64,000 nt of DNA. It comes from JBAZHE01 sp964547855 (GTDB lineage Bacteria; Patescibacteriota; Patescibacteriia; Patescibacteriales; WJLG01). Below are positions 25,875-33,672 of the stretch, piece by piece; the first letter of the stretch is position 1, and each line of letters begins with the position of its first letter. The stretch covers positions 84,436-148,435 of the forward strand of contig CAZJPG010000001.1 in NCBI GenBank assembly GCA_964547855.1. Direction: 5' to 3'. Both the position numbers and the translations under genes were made by a program. The notes under the pieces were generated by a model, which had not been told where the DNA came from, did not search any database, and saw only the letters and a program-made list of their open reading frames with translations.

Positions 25875-26921
25875 ATGCCCAAGAAAGCCCTCATCACCGG
25901 TATCACCGGACAAGACGGATCATACCTGGCCGAACTCCTTTTAGAAAAAGGCTATGAGGTGCATGGCGTAATTAGACGCGCCAGCACTTTCAACACCGGC
26001 CGCATCGATCACCTCTACCAAGACCCTCATATAAACGGCGTCAACATGTTCCTGCACTACGGCGATCTGTCAGATAGCAGCAACATCAGCCGTCTCGTAG
26101 AAAAAGTTCGACCGGACGAAATCTACAATCTTGGCGCCCAAAGCCATGTTCGCGTTTCTTTCGATTTACCAGAATACACTGGAGATATCACGGGCTTGGG
26201 GTCTTTGCGCCTTTTAGACGCCATCCGCGAAAACCGCTTAGCTACCAAGTTCTATCAAGCATCTTCCAGTGAGATGTTCGGCAAAGCCGTCGAGCTACCA
26301 CTAAAGGAGACCACTCCTTTCTATCCTCGCTCTCCTTATGGCTGCGCCAAAGTCTTTTCATATTGGATCACCAAAAACTATCGCGAATCCTATGACATGT
26401 TCGCGGTCAATGGCATACTCTTCAATCACGAGTCTCCGCGTCGCGGAGAGACTTTCGTTACTCGCAAAATAACCAGAGGGCTTTCACGCATCAAGCTCGG
26501 CTTAGACACAAAACTATACCTTGGCAACCTTGATGCCAAACGCGATTGGGGACATGCCCGCGATTACGTCGAAGGCATGTGGCGAATGTTGCAGCAACCC
26601 AAGGCCGATGACTACGTACTCGCTTTGGGCGAAACTCATTCGGTCAGAGAATTCGCCGAAGAGGCTGCCAACTATTTCGGCTATGATCTAGTCTGGCGTG
26701 GCGAGGGTTTAGCCGAAGAAGGTCTTGATGCCAAGACCGGACGCGTCCTGATCAAGATCGACCCTAAATATTTCCGACCAGCCGAAGTCGACGTACTGCT
26801 TGGCGATCCAACCAAAGCCAAGGAAAAACTAAATTGGGAACCAAAGACTAGCTTTGAAAAACTGGTTCAAGAGATGTGTGAGGCCGATTTCGCCAACGAA
26901 TTAAAGAGTACGGCCATTTAA
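25875..26921 (+). CDS. gmd: GDP-mannose 4,6-dehydratase
   Basis: Gmd converts GDP-D-mannose to GDP-4-keto-6-deoxymannose in the cytosol, the first step to GDP-L-fucose and related sugars. The 348-residue short-chain dehydrogenase has the NADP-binding GITGQDGSYLAE at residues 8-19, VIRRASTFNT, NLGAQSHVRVSFD, the catalytic Thr/Ser region QASSSEMFGK and the Tyr-x3-Lys motif YGCAK. Family-typical FNHESPRRGETFVTRKI is intact. The next gene, a GDP-fucose synthase, begins 25 bases downstream, so the pair makes GDP-fucose; the GDP-mannose source would be manC at 54060-55100. Confidence 0.97.
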   Translation: MPKKALITGITGQDGSYLAELLLEKGYEVHGVIRRASTFNTGRIDHLYQDPHINGVNMFLHYGDLSDSSNISRLVEKVRPDEIYNLGAQSHVRVSFDLPEYTGDITGLGSLRLLDAIRENRLATKFYQASSSEMFGKAVELPLKETTPFYPRSPYGCAKVFSYWITKNYRESYDMFAVNGILFNHESPRRGETFVTRKITRGLSRIKLGLDTKLYLGNLDAKRDWGHARDYVEGMWRMLQQPKADDYVLALGETHSVREFAEEAANYFGYDLVWRGEGLAEEGLDAKTGRVLIKIDPKYFRPAEVDVLLGDPTKAKEKLNWEPKTSFEKLVQEMCEADFANELKSTAI

Positions 26922-26946
26922 GGAAGAAAAATAAAAATTTTCGACA

Positions 26947-27876
26947 ATGGATAAGAATTCAAAAATATATATCGCTGGTCACCGCGGGCTTGTCGGCTCC
27001 GCATTATTACGAGCCCTAAAAGCCCAAGGTTATAGCCGCATTTTAACTAAAGTCCGCCACGAGTTGAACTTATTGGATCACGGCGCCGTCCGCTCCTTCT
27101 TTCAAAGAGAGAAACCGGATTACGTTTTTTTAGCCGCAGCTAAGGTCGGAGGTATCGTCGGCAACAGCACTTATCCCGCCGATTTCATCTACGAGAATCT
27201 AACCATCCAAAATCACATCATTCATAATGCCCATCTTTCCAACGTAAAGAAACTACTCTTTTTAGGATCATCATGTATCTATCCAAAGATGGCTCCGCAA
27301 CCGATTCGTGAAGACTACCTCTTGTCCGGCCCCTTGGAAGAGACCAACATCGCCTACGCCACCGCTAAGATCGCCGGTATCATCGCCTGCCAATCCTACA
27401 ACCGTCAACACGGCACAAACTTCATCTCGGTCATGCCAACCAATCTCTATGGACCTAATGACAACTTCGATCTGACCACTTCTCATGTCTTGCCCGCGCT
27501 TCTGCGTAAATTCCATGAGGCTAAAATAACAAAAGCCCCTAAAGTCGATGTTTGGGGAACTGGCAGCGCCAAAAGAGAATTCCTACACGTAGATGATCTG
27601 GCCGACGCTTGCATATTCTTAATGAAGAACTATAACGACGACAAAATAGTCAATATCGGCACCGGCGAGGATGTCTCTATTAAAGAAGCAGCCGAAGCCA
27701 TAAAAGAGATCGTCGGCTATGAAGGTGATATTTCTTGGGATATATCTAAACCGGACGGCACGCCCCGCAAGCTCCTCGACGTCTCCAAGATCAACGACAT
27801 GGGCTGGAAGCACAAGATAGATTTCCGCGACGGCCTCAAGTCCTATTACGAATGGTACCTAGCCAATAGGGCGTAA
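26947..27876 (+). CDS. fcl: GDP-L-fucose synthase (epimerase-reductase)
   Basis: The enzyme epimerises and reduces GDP-4-keto-6-deoxymannose to GDP-L-fucose using NADPH. The 309-residue product has family length and motifs: IAGHRGLVGSALLRAL at the nucleotide site, AAAKVGGIVGN, LGSSCIYPKMAPQPI and the Tyr-x3-Lys pair in YATAKIAG. VMPTNLYGPNDNFDL and HVLPALLRKFHEA are also collinear with the family. It follows gmd in one operon; a UDP-glucose dehydrogenase-like gene comes 49 bases later. Confidence 0.97.
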   Translation: MDKNSKIYIAGHRGLVGSALLRALKAQGYSRILTKVRHELNLLDHGAVRSFFQREKPDYVFLAAAKVGGIVGNSTYPADFIYENLTIQNHIIHNAHLSNVKKLLFLGSSCIYPKMAPQPIREDYLLSGPLEETNIAYATAKIAGIIACQSYNRQHGTNFISVMPTNLYGPNDNFDLTTSHVLPALLRKFHEAKITKAPKVDVWGTGSAKREFLHVDDLADACIFLMKNYNDDKIVNIGTGEDVSIKEAAEAIKEIVGYEGDISWDISKPDGTPRKLLDVSKINDMGWKHKIDFRDGLKSYYEWYLANRA

Positions 27877-27925
27877 AATTTTAAAAAATAAAACAATCAA
27901 GGAGGGATTATTTATATTCTAATCT

Positions 27926-28795
27926 ATGTTCGAAAAAGGTAAGATCGGCTTCATCGGCCAAGGCTGGATCGGCAAGAACTATGCCGATGACTTCGAAGAA
28001 CGCGGCTTCAATGTCATTCGTTACGACATCGAAAAATTCAAAGATAACTTAGAAAAGCTAAAAACCTGTCCAGTCGTTTTCGTGGCCGTGCCAACCCCTT
28101 CGACGCCTAATGGCTTTGACGATAGCATTCTGATCGACGCCATCAAAAGCGCCACTATAGACGGTCAGGTCATCGTCATTAAATCGACTATCAAACTTGG
28201 CACCACCGACAAGATCCAAACCATGTTTCCAGAAAGATATATCATCCATAGTCCTGAATTCTTAACCGAGAAGACTGCCCGCCACGATGTAGCCCGCCCA
28301 TCACGCAATATCCTTGGTTATACCAAAAAATCCCAACCGGTCTGTGGACGCATAATGAATATCTTGCCCATCGCACCATACGAGTCTATCGTCCCCTGCC
28401 GCGAGGCTGAATTCGTCAAATACATGGGCAATATTTGGTTCTATTTCAAAGTCATGGCCATTAACACTTTCTATGACGTCTCTCAAAAGAACGGCCTCGA
28501 CTACGCCTCGCTCAAAGATATGTTGCATGCCGACCCGCGCGTCGGGCGCAGCCATAGCGACCCGGCACATCAAGGCGGCCGCGGTGCCGGCGGACATTGC
28601 TTCATTAAGGATATGGCCGCTTTCCATGAAATGTACGAAGACCTTATAACCAACAGCCAAGATCTATCCAGGCCCGAACGCGAACAGTTATTCGCCGGAC
28701 TAGAGATGATCAAATCGCTCGAGGAATATAATAAGACACTTCTCAAAAACTCCGGTAAATCTCTCGACCTTCTCAAAGGTGTTTACGGAGAATAG
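27926..28795 (+). CDS. UDP-glucose/GDP-mannose dehydrogenase-like protein lacking the C-terminal domain
   Basis: Nucleotide-sugar dehydrogenases oxidise a hexose unit to the uronic acid. This 289-residue protein has the NAD-binding GFIGQGWIGKNYA (about 8-20), AVPTPSTPN, SPEFLTEKTARHDV, the central EAEFVKYMGNIWFYFK with the catalytic Lys and Asn, and the catalytic Cys in GRGAGGHCFIKD. It ends about 40 residues after that Cys, where family members continue with a domain of about 100 residues that closes over the nucleotide. A clean stop and terminator follow, so it is not an obvious recent truncation. It may use another substrate or act with a partner. AAGGAGGG lies about 20 bases before the ATG, further than usual. 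Confidence 0.8.
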   Translation: MFEKGKIGFIGQGWIGKNYADDFEERGFNVIRYDIEKFKDNLEKLKTCPVVFVAVPTPSTPNGFDDSILIDAIKSATIDGQVIVIKSTIKLGTTDKIQTMFPERYIIHSPEFLTEKTARHDVARPSRNILGYTKKSQPVCGRIMNILPIAPYESIVPCREAEFVKYMGNIWFYFKVMAINTFYDVSQKNGLDYASLKDMLHADPRVGRSHSDPAHQGGRGAGGHCFIKDMAAFHEMYEDLITNSQDLSRPEREQLFAGLEMIKSLEEYNKTLLKNSGKSLDLLKGVYGE

Positions 28796-28803
28796 CTAAA
28801 AAT

Positions 28804-28840
28804 AAAAATCAACCTTCTTTTTCGAGGGTCGATTTTTTAT
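28804..28840. terminator. Terminator after the dehydrogenase-like gene (probably bidirectional)
   Basis: AAAATC/GATTTT and ACC/GGT arms with a small mismatch form a stem, followed by TTTTTTATT. It lies between the plus-strand gene ending at 28795 and the minus-strand small gene ending at 28850. Confidence 0.6.
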
Positions 28841-28849
28841 TGAAAGATA

Positions 28850-29011
28850 TTAATTTATCAACTTGAAAGACAGCCAAATACCCAACACTCCGCCAACACC
28901 GGCACAGATTATCGAAGAAAAAGAGAAAGCTCCTGCACCCCACAATGTAGGGATCCAGCCACCAATAGCGGAACCAAAGAACATTCCGATCATTACAACT
29001 TTCTTATCCAT
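28850..29011 (-). CDS. Small membrane protein (53 residues) of unknown function
   Basis: The frame codes for 53 residues and consists mostly of two hydrophobic helices (MIGMFFGSAIGGWIPTLWG and ICAGVGGVLGIWLSFKLI) with Gly-rich faces, typical of small glycine-zipper membrane proteins. A TAAAAT box with TG extension lies seven bases before the ATG (29019-29024), which would give a leaderless mRNA, and a terminator lies behind. The opposite-strand frame over the same bases has poor composition. Function unknown; small proteins of this look are common in Patescibacteria. Confidence 0.7.
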   Translation of the reverse strand: MDKKVVMIGMFFGSAIGGWIPTLWGAGAFSFSSIICAGVGGVLGIWLSFKLIN

Positions 29012-29059
29012 GTCTTTTATTTTATCACAAAAACCTATTTTTAGCCTTTTTCTTGATTT

Positions 29060-29087
29060 TTGACCAAAAAAATGATAACTTTATAGC
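29060..29087 (+). promoter_or_regulatory. Promoter of the MBOAT gene (leaderless type)
   Basis: TTGACC (29060-29065) and TATAGC (29082-29087) with a 16-base spacer. The ATG follows the -10 box after six bases, so the transcript should begin at the start codon; no SD is present. Confidence 0.5.
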
Positions 29088-29093
29088 AGTTTT

Positions 29094-30524
29094 ATGCTAT
29101 TCAATTCCCTCATTTTCCTTGCCTTCCTGCCCATCGTCTTCGCCCTGTACTGGTTCGTTTTTAAGCGAAGCCTAAAATGGCAGAATATATTCATTATTGT
29201 CGCCAGTTACGTTTTTTACGGCTGGTGGGATTGGCGTTTTCTATTCCTGATCGGCTTCTCGTCGGTCATGGATTTCTTTTTTGGTTTGGCTATCGGCAAG
29301 ACTGAAAAACAGAAAAAAAGAAAATGGCTCCTGATTGCCAGCCTGATAATAAATCTGGGTATATTAGGCTTCTTCAAATATTTCAATTTCTTCGTCGATT
29401 CGTTCGTCGCCGCCTTTTCTTTCACTGGACTTCAACTGCACGCCACGACCTTAAGGATAATTTTACCAGTCGGTATCAGCTTCTATACTTTTCAATCCTT
29501 GTCATACACCATCGACATCTACCGCCGCCGCTTGGAACCGACTCGTAGCCTGATAAATTATTTAGCCTTCGTCAGTTTTTTCCCGCAATTGGTCGCCGGA
29601 CCGATCGAGCGCGCCAAGCACCTCTTGCCTCAATTCGAGCGTCCGCGCGTCTTCTCCTATAACGAATCGGCCGATGGATTAAAATTAATGCTCTGGGGAT
29701 TTTTTAAGAAAGTCGCAGTGGCCGATACTTGCGCCGTCTGGGCCAATGCTATTTTTAACGATTATGGCAAATTATCCGGACCGACCCTGTTTTTAGGCGC
29801 TATCTTCTTCACCTTCCAAATCTACGGCGACTTCTCCGGCTACAGCGATATCGCTCGCGGTCTATCAAAGCTATTCGGTTTCGACATAATGAAAAATTTT
29901 AACTTGCCGTACTTCTCTCGCAACGTCAAAGAATTTTGGACGCGCTGGCACATATCGCTATCGACCTGGTTCAAAGATTATGTCTACATCCCTCTGGGCG
30001 GCAGTCATTGTTCTAAGCCTAGACAAATATTCAATACTCTCGTGACCTTCACTATCTCCGGCCTTTGGCATGGCGCTAACTGGACTTTCATATTCTGGGG
30101 CTTCTTGAACGGTCTTTTTATGGCCCCAGGGATAATGCGTGGACAAAAGATCGAAACCGATATCGTTGCCGGCGGCCGATTCTTTCCCAAAATAAAAGAA
30201 TTCGCCCAACTGACAATAACCTTTGTCCTGACCGTCATAGCTTGGGTTTTCTTCCGCAGTCAGAGCATTGGTCAAGCCTTCAGCTATCTTAGTCATATGT
30301 TCTCTGCTGGGATGATCGACAGAGCCTATTTGCGTCCTGACGCTATTTTCTTGATCATGATACTCATCATGATCGAGTGGATACAAAAAGAAAAGGACCA
30401 TCCGCTAAAGGCCGAACGTTATCGCCTCTGGGCGCGCTGGGGATTTTATATTTTCATATTTTGCCTGATCCTATACTTCGGCAACTTCCGCAACCCGCAG
30501 ACATTTATCTATTTCCAATTCTAA
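29094..30524 (+). CDS. MBOAT-family O-acyltransferase (AlgI-like)
   Basis: Membrane-bound O-acyltransferases of the AlgI/DltB branch pass acyl groups across the membrane to surface polymers. The 476-residue protein has about eleven hydrophobic helices. Family motifs are clear: YVFYGWWDWRF near residue 40, PVGISFYTFQSLSYTID, FFPQLVAGPIERA, FWTRWHISLSTWFKDYVYIPLGGS and the catalytic His in GLWHGANWTFIFWG. The SGNH-type partner gene starts two bases after its stop, the usual two-gene arrangement for extracytoplasmic glycan acetylation. Confidence 0.94.
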   Translation: MLFNSLIFLAFLPIVFALYWFVFKRSLKWQNIFIIVASYVFYGWWDWRFLFLIGFSSVMDFFFGLAIGKTEKQKKRKWLLIASLIINLGILGFFKYFNFFVDSFVAAFSFTGLQLHATTLRIILPVGISFYTFQSLSYTIDIYRRRLEPTRSLINYLAFVSFFPQLVAGPIERAKHLLPQFERPRVFSYNESADGLKLMLWGFFKKVAVADTCAVWANAIFNDYGKLSGPTLFLGAIFFTFQIYGDFSGYSDIARGLSKLFGFDIMKNFNLPYFSRNVKEFWTRWHISLSTWFKDYVYIPLGGSHCSKPRQIFNTLVTFTISGLWHGANWTFIFWGFLNGLFMAPGIMRGQKIETDIVAGGRFFPKIKEFAQLTITFVLTVIAWVFFRSQSIGQAFSYLSHMFSAGMIDRAYLRPDAIFLIMILIMIEWIQKEKDHPLKAERYRLWARWGFYIFIFCLILYFGNFRNPQTFIYFQF

Positions 30525-30525
30525 G

Positions 30526-31461
30526 ATGAAAAAATTTCTGATAAAATCTTTTTCTTTCGCCATTGTCGCTCTGTTGGTGCTTATGATCATCAGTTCTGTT
30601 TTAGCTATGGCAATGAAAGATGATAAACAAGAAAAGATGTCATGGATCGCGGCCAAGCATGACCAAAATTACGGCTTCGCCTTTTTGGGATCGTCGCGCG
30701 TCTTGAATATGGTCGATATAAAATACTTGCAGGACGAATGGCTGACCAATGGTATAAACCTTGGTACTGCCGGCTCAGGTCTGGCCGATAACTACCTGAC
30801 ACTTTATCGCTTCTACGAAAATGGGAACGGGATCAATAATTTATTCTTACAGCTTGACGAACAATCGCTCGACCCAAGCCAAGGTTTCGGCTACCCTTTT
30901 CATGAATATCTATATTTCGATCTCTTGGGGGACAAAAACGCCGATACCGTCTACCGCGAACAATCCGGCGAATTCAAAACATGGTTATGGGAGCGCCTAC
31001 CATTCACTCGCTACATAGAATTCAACAATCCGTTCAAAAAAGCCATACTGCACAACTTCGGCGAAGGTATTAATTACGACTCTACTGGCGGCAGCCAACT
31101 CCTTCCGGCGAAATCGATAGACAACTGGGCTGTAAAAGACCCAGCAAAACAATGGAGCGTCGACGAACAAAGCAAAAGATACCTAGATATGATCGTCGAA
31201 CTAGCTCAAGATAATGGAACTAATGTGATATTTTATACCGCTCCTTATCCAAAAGACGCCAATGACAGCCCTTCGCTTCTGGATATTGAGGACTTCATAA
31301 TCAAGACCGCAGCTAAAAAAAGAATTGTCTTTCTTGACTTTCGTCAGACAGAAATATCGAATAAAAGAGAAAACTTCAGGAATCTAGAGCACTTAAACGA
31401 AGAAGGTGTGAGGATATTCATGAAAGAATTCTCGCCAGAAGCCAAAAGAACACTAAGATAA
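30526..31461 (+). CDS. Membrane-anchored SGNH-like protein, partner of the MBOAT acyltransferase
   Basis: The 311-residue product has one N-terminal membrane helix (about 5-30) and an extracytoplasmic domain. FLGSSRVLNMVD (about 53-64) carries the nucleophile-like Ser of the SGNH/AlgJ/DltD type, and NLEHLNEEGV near 290 carries the matching His. The core therefore resembles the AlgX/AlgJ/DltD proteins that receive the acyl group from MBOAT and place it on a polymer. It starts two bases after the MBOAT gene and ends at a strong terminator. The acyl group is probably acetyl and the acceptor the glycan of this region, both inferred. Confidence 0.82.
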   Translation: MKKFLIKSFSFAIVALLVLMIISSVLAMAMKDDKQEKMSWIAAKHDQNYGFAFLGSSRVLNMVDIKYLQDEWLTNGINLGTAGSGLADNYLTLYRFYENGNGINNLFLQLDEQSLDPSQGFGYPFHEYLYFDLLGDKNADTVYREQSGEFKTWLWERLPFTRYIEFNNPFKKAILHNFGEGINYDSTGGSQLLPAKSIDNWAVKDPAKQWSVDEQSKRYLDMIVELAQDNGTNVIFYTAPYPKDANDSPSLLDIEDFIIKTAAKKRIVFLDFRQTEISNKRENFRNLEHLNEEGVRIFMKEFSPEAKRTLR

Positions 31462-31493
31462 ACCGCCACCTTCCAAGGAGGCGGTTTTTTCTT
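31460..31493 (+). terminator. Terminator after the MBOAT-SGNH operon
   Basis: AAACCGCC with GGCGGTTT, extended by CCTT/AAGG across one mismatch, followed by TTTTTT. Confidence 0.82.
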
Positions 31494-31510
31494 GCTTTTA
31501 TAGGCTAAAA

Positions 31511-32821
31511 ATGCTAAATTCTTATATTGAGAACAAGATGGAAAACATAAGACAAAAAGCCGTCGGACTACTTAAATGGACGGAAAAATGGACAAAAACC
31601 GACATGGTCTACATAGCCCATGGCGGATTTTGGCTAGGCATTGGCCAATTCCTGTCTAGCATGGCCGGCTTAATAACGGCTTATTTCTTTGCTAATTATT
31701 TTCCTAGAGAGACATATGGCATCTACACCTACTGCATCTCTTGGATCGGTCTTTTTTCTCTCTTCGCTCTTCAAGGAATGAACGGAGCCTTGATACAAGC
31801 CGTGGCTCGCGGCAAAGACGGTCTATTGGTTCCTGCATTCTGGGAAAGAGTGAAGTGGGCCTCGTTGGGCGGTGTCACCTCCTTAGGCTTTGCTGTTTAT
31901 TATTTTATCAATGGCAACGCCATGCTCGGCTGGGCATTTGTCATAATCGCTTTATTCATTCCGATATTCGATCCATTGAATACTTACACTGCCGTGGTCA
32001 ATGGACATAAAGATTACAAGACACTTGGGTTTTACAATTCAGTGACCAGACTAGGGCCAATGGTGCCAATAGTCTTGATATTATTCTTCACTGACCACTT
32101 ATTACTGATATTGTCCGTCTATCTGTTGGCCCACACTGGTTTTAGAACATTGCTTTTCTATTTGACCTATCGCAAGCACCGAGCCAAGGCCGAAAACGAC
32201 CCAGAGGTCATTGGCTTCGGCAAGCATCTAAGCATATTGAATGCCATCACCCTCGGAGCTGGCGAGATCGACAAAATATTGGTCTTCCAATTTCTCGGCC
32301 CAGTACAACTTGCCATCTATTCTTTTGCTATAACTCCGATATCACAATTAAAAAGACCTACCAGTATATTAGGCACCCTCACTCTGCCAAAGATGAGCGG
32401 CCGCAGCTTAGAAGAATTACAGAAACACATGGGCTGGAAAATATTTGTCTATGGACTCATAACCATATCGATGATCGCCGGCTACATCATCTTCGCTCCC
32501 TTTGCCTTCAAATGGCTATTTCCTCAATATCTTGATTCTGTGCCTTATTCTCAGGTCTTGGCCCTGTCTCTCTTGTCTCTCCCAACGACCCTTATAACCC
32601 AGGCGATGATATCGCAGTCGGCTAAAAAAAGTCTGTATAAGACTAAATTAGCCCTTCCTGTCATAAAAATATTTTTATTACTGCTTCTGCTTCCTAGACT
32701 AAAGATTTGGGGAGTGATCCTTGCTACTGTTATAGCCGAAATAGGCTGGTCAGTCATCTCTTTCTTAGTTTTCAAAAACATAAGACCGCAAAATAATGCC
32801 CAAGATCAAAAAAGCGCTTGA
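31511..32821 (+). CDS. Polysaccharide flippase (Wzx-like, MOP superfamily)
   Basis: The 436-residue product has about twelve hydrophobic helices and resembles oligosaccharide flippases that move lipid-linked glycan units outward. Visible features are GGFWLGIGQFLSSMAGLITAYFFANYF in the first helix (split as GGFWLGIGQF and AYFFANYFPRETYG), the family-like RETYGIYTYCISWIGL, and FGKHLSILNAITLGAGEIDKI at the second half. ATG at 31511 lies within a possible promoter (TTGCTT-17-TAAATT), so the ATG at 31541 may be the true start. The gene overlaps the next by 26 bases. Confidence 0.88.
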   Translation: MLNSYIENKMENIRQKAVGLLKWTEKWTKTDMVYIAHGGFWLGIGQFLSSMAGLITAYFFANYFPRETYGIYTYCISWIGLFSLFALQGMNGALIQAVARGKDGLLVPAFWERVKWASLGGVTSLGFAVYYFINGNAMLGWAFVIIALFIPIFDPLNTYTAVVNGHKDYKTLGFYNSVTRLGPMVPIVLILFFTDHLLLILSVYLLAHTGFRTLLFYLTYRKHRAKAENDPEVIGFGKHLSILNAITLGAGEIDKILVFQFLGPVQLAIYSFAITPISQLKRPTSILGTLTLPKMSGRSLEELQKHMGWKIFVYGLITISMIAGYIIFAPFAFKWLFPQYLDSVPYSQVLALSLLSLPTTLITQAMISQSAKKSLYKTKLALPVIKIFLLLLLLPRLKIWGVILATVIAEIGWSVISFLVFKNIRPQNNAQDQKSA

Positions 32822-33620
32822 GAGTCTTCGCATACTTATTAAAAGAGTCACCGACAATCCGGCCTGTCTGCCGAATTATTTTAAATTGGCCTTTTACTAT
32901 TTAGTGGGCACCGATCGTTTTCTCCCTTTCTATAACCGAATAAAGATATTAACGGCCCAGGAATGCATGGACCATATAACGTCTACTAGAAGATCATTTG
33001 TTCGTTTCGGCACCGGCGAGGCTCAGATCGCCATGGGGATGGGTTTCTACGCCGGGCGCAGCGCTCAAAATGCCGATCGAAAATTGGTCAAAAGAATGAA
33101 TGATCTCTTCGAGCAGGACAAGGTCTTGGTTGGCATTGGCGCTCGCTTCTTGAGAGCGACCGACGAGGAACTCAAAAAAATAGGAAAATTCAATATGTTC
33201 TTCCGCAACCGAGTATACCTACGCAAAAAATTAAAGGAAGGCCATGTCTATGGCGAGGCTTTCGCTTTCCGAGAAGATTTCGATTTCAATAAATTACTTG
33301 ATTATCTTAAGACGCAAAACATATACATAATATCTCGCGACAACCCGAACATCTCCGCCTTTAAAGGATCTTTTAAGGCTTCTCTTATAGAAGCACCAGT
33401 GACCAACGCCTTCGGAGAATACGACGAAATACTCTCGACCATAAAACAAAAGATCGAGCTAGAGAGACCAAACCCGAAAGATAGCGTCTTCCTGGTCGCG
33501 CTTGGTCCAGCCGCTAAACCACTGGTCGTCGACATAGACGCCATGGGTTATACCGCCTGGGACGTCGGGGCCTTCTTCGAGGATTTCATCTTTGATAAAT
33601 ATAAAAATCTGATTCAATAA
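32796..33620 (+). CDS. GT-D fold (DUF1792-like) glycosyltransferase
   Basis: The 274-residue product matches the GT-D type of glycosyltransferase: RSFVRFGTGEAQIAMGMGF near residue 65 occupies the place of the family RFGDGE motif, followed by basic residues, a central VLVGIGARFL strand and DSVFLVALGPAAKPLVVDI with a final GYTAWDVGAFFEDF. The Asp of the usual DGE is Thr here (TGE). Known members act on protein-bound or lipid-bound glycans in the cytosol. The start overlaps the end of the flippase gene by 26 bases, and a terminator shared with the minus strand follows. Confidence 0.8.
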   Translation: MPKIKKALESLRILIKRVTDNPACLPNYFKLAFYYLVGTDRFLPFYNRIKILTAQECMDHITSTRRSFVRFGTGEAQIAMGMGFYAGRSAQNADRKLVKRMNDLFEQDKVLVGIGARFLRATDEELKKIGKFNMFFRNRVYLRKKLKEGHVYGEAFAFREDFDFNKLLDYLKTQNIYIISRDNPNISAFKGSFKASLIEAPVTNAFGEYDEILSTIKQKIELERPNPKDSVFLVALGPAAKPLVVDIDAMGYTAWDVGAFFEDFIFDKYKNLIQ

Positions 33621-33648
33621 AAAACTGGCCTTTAAAAGCCAGTTTTTG
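33619..33648. terminator. Bidirectional terminator between the two halves of the glycan region
   Basis: A 10-bp stem (AAAAACTGGC with GCCAGTTTTT) around an 8-base loop. It ends the plus-strand flippase/GT-D transcript and the long minus-strand glycan transcript. Confidence 0.85.
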
Positions 33649-33672
33649 AATATTCTAATTATACAGTGGATC

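Noticed and set aside
28863..29063. Plus-strand frame of 66 codons
   Set aside because: Proline-rich, no promoter or SD, and antisense to a better membrane-protein frame on the minus strand.
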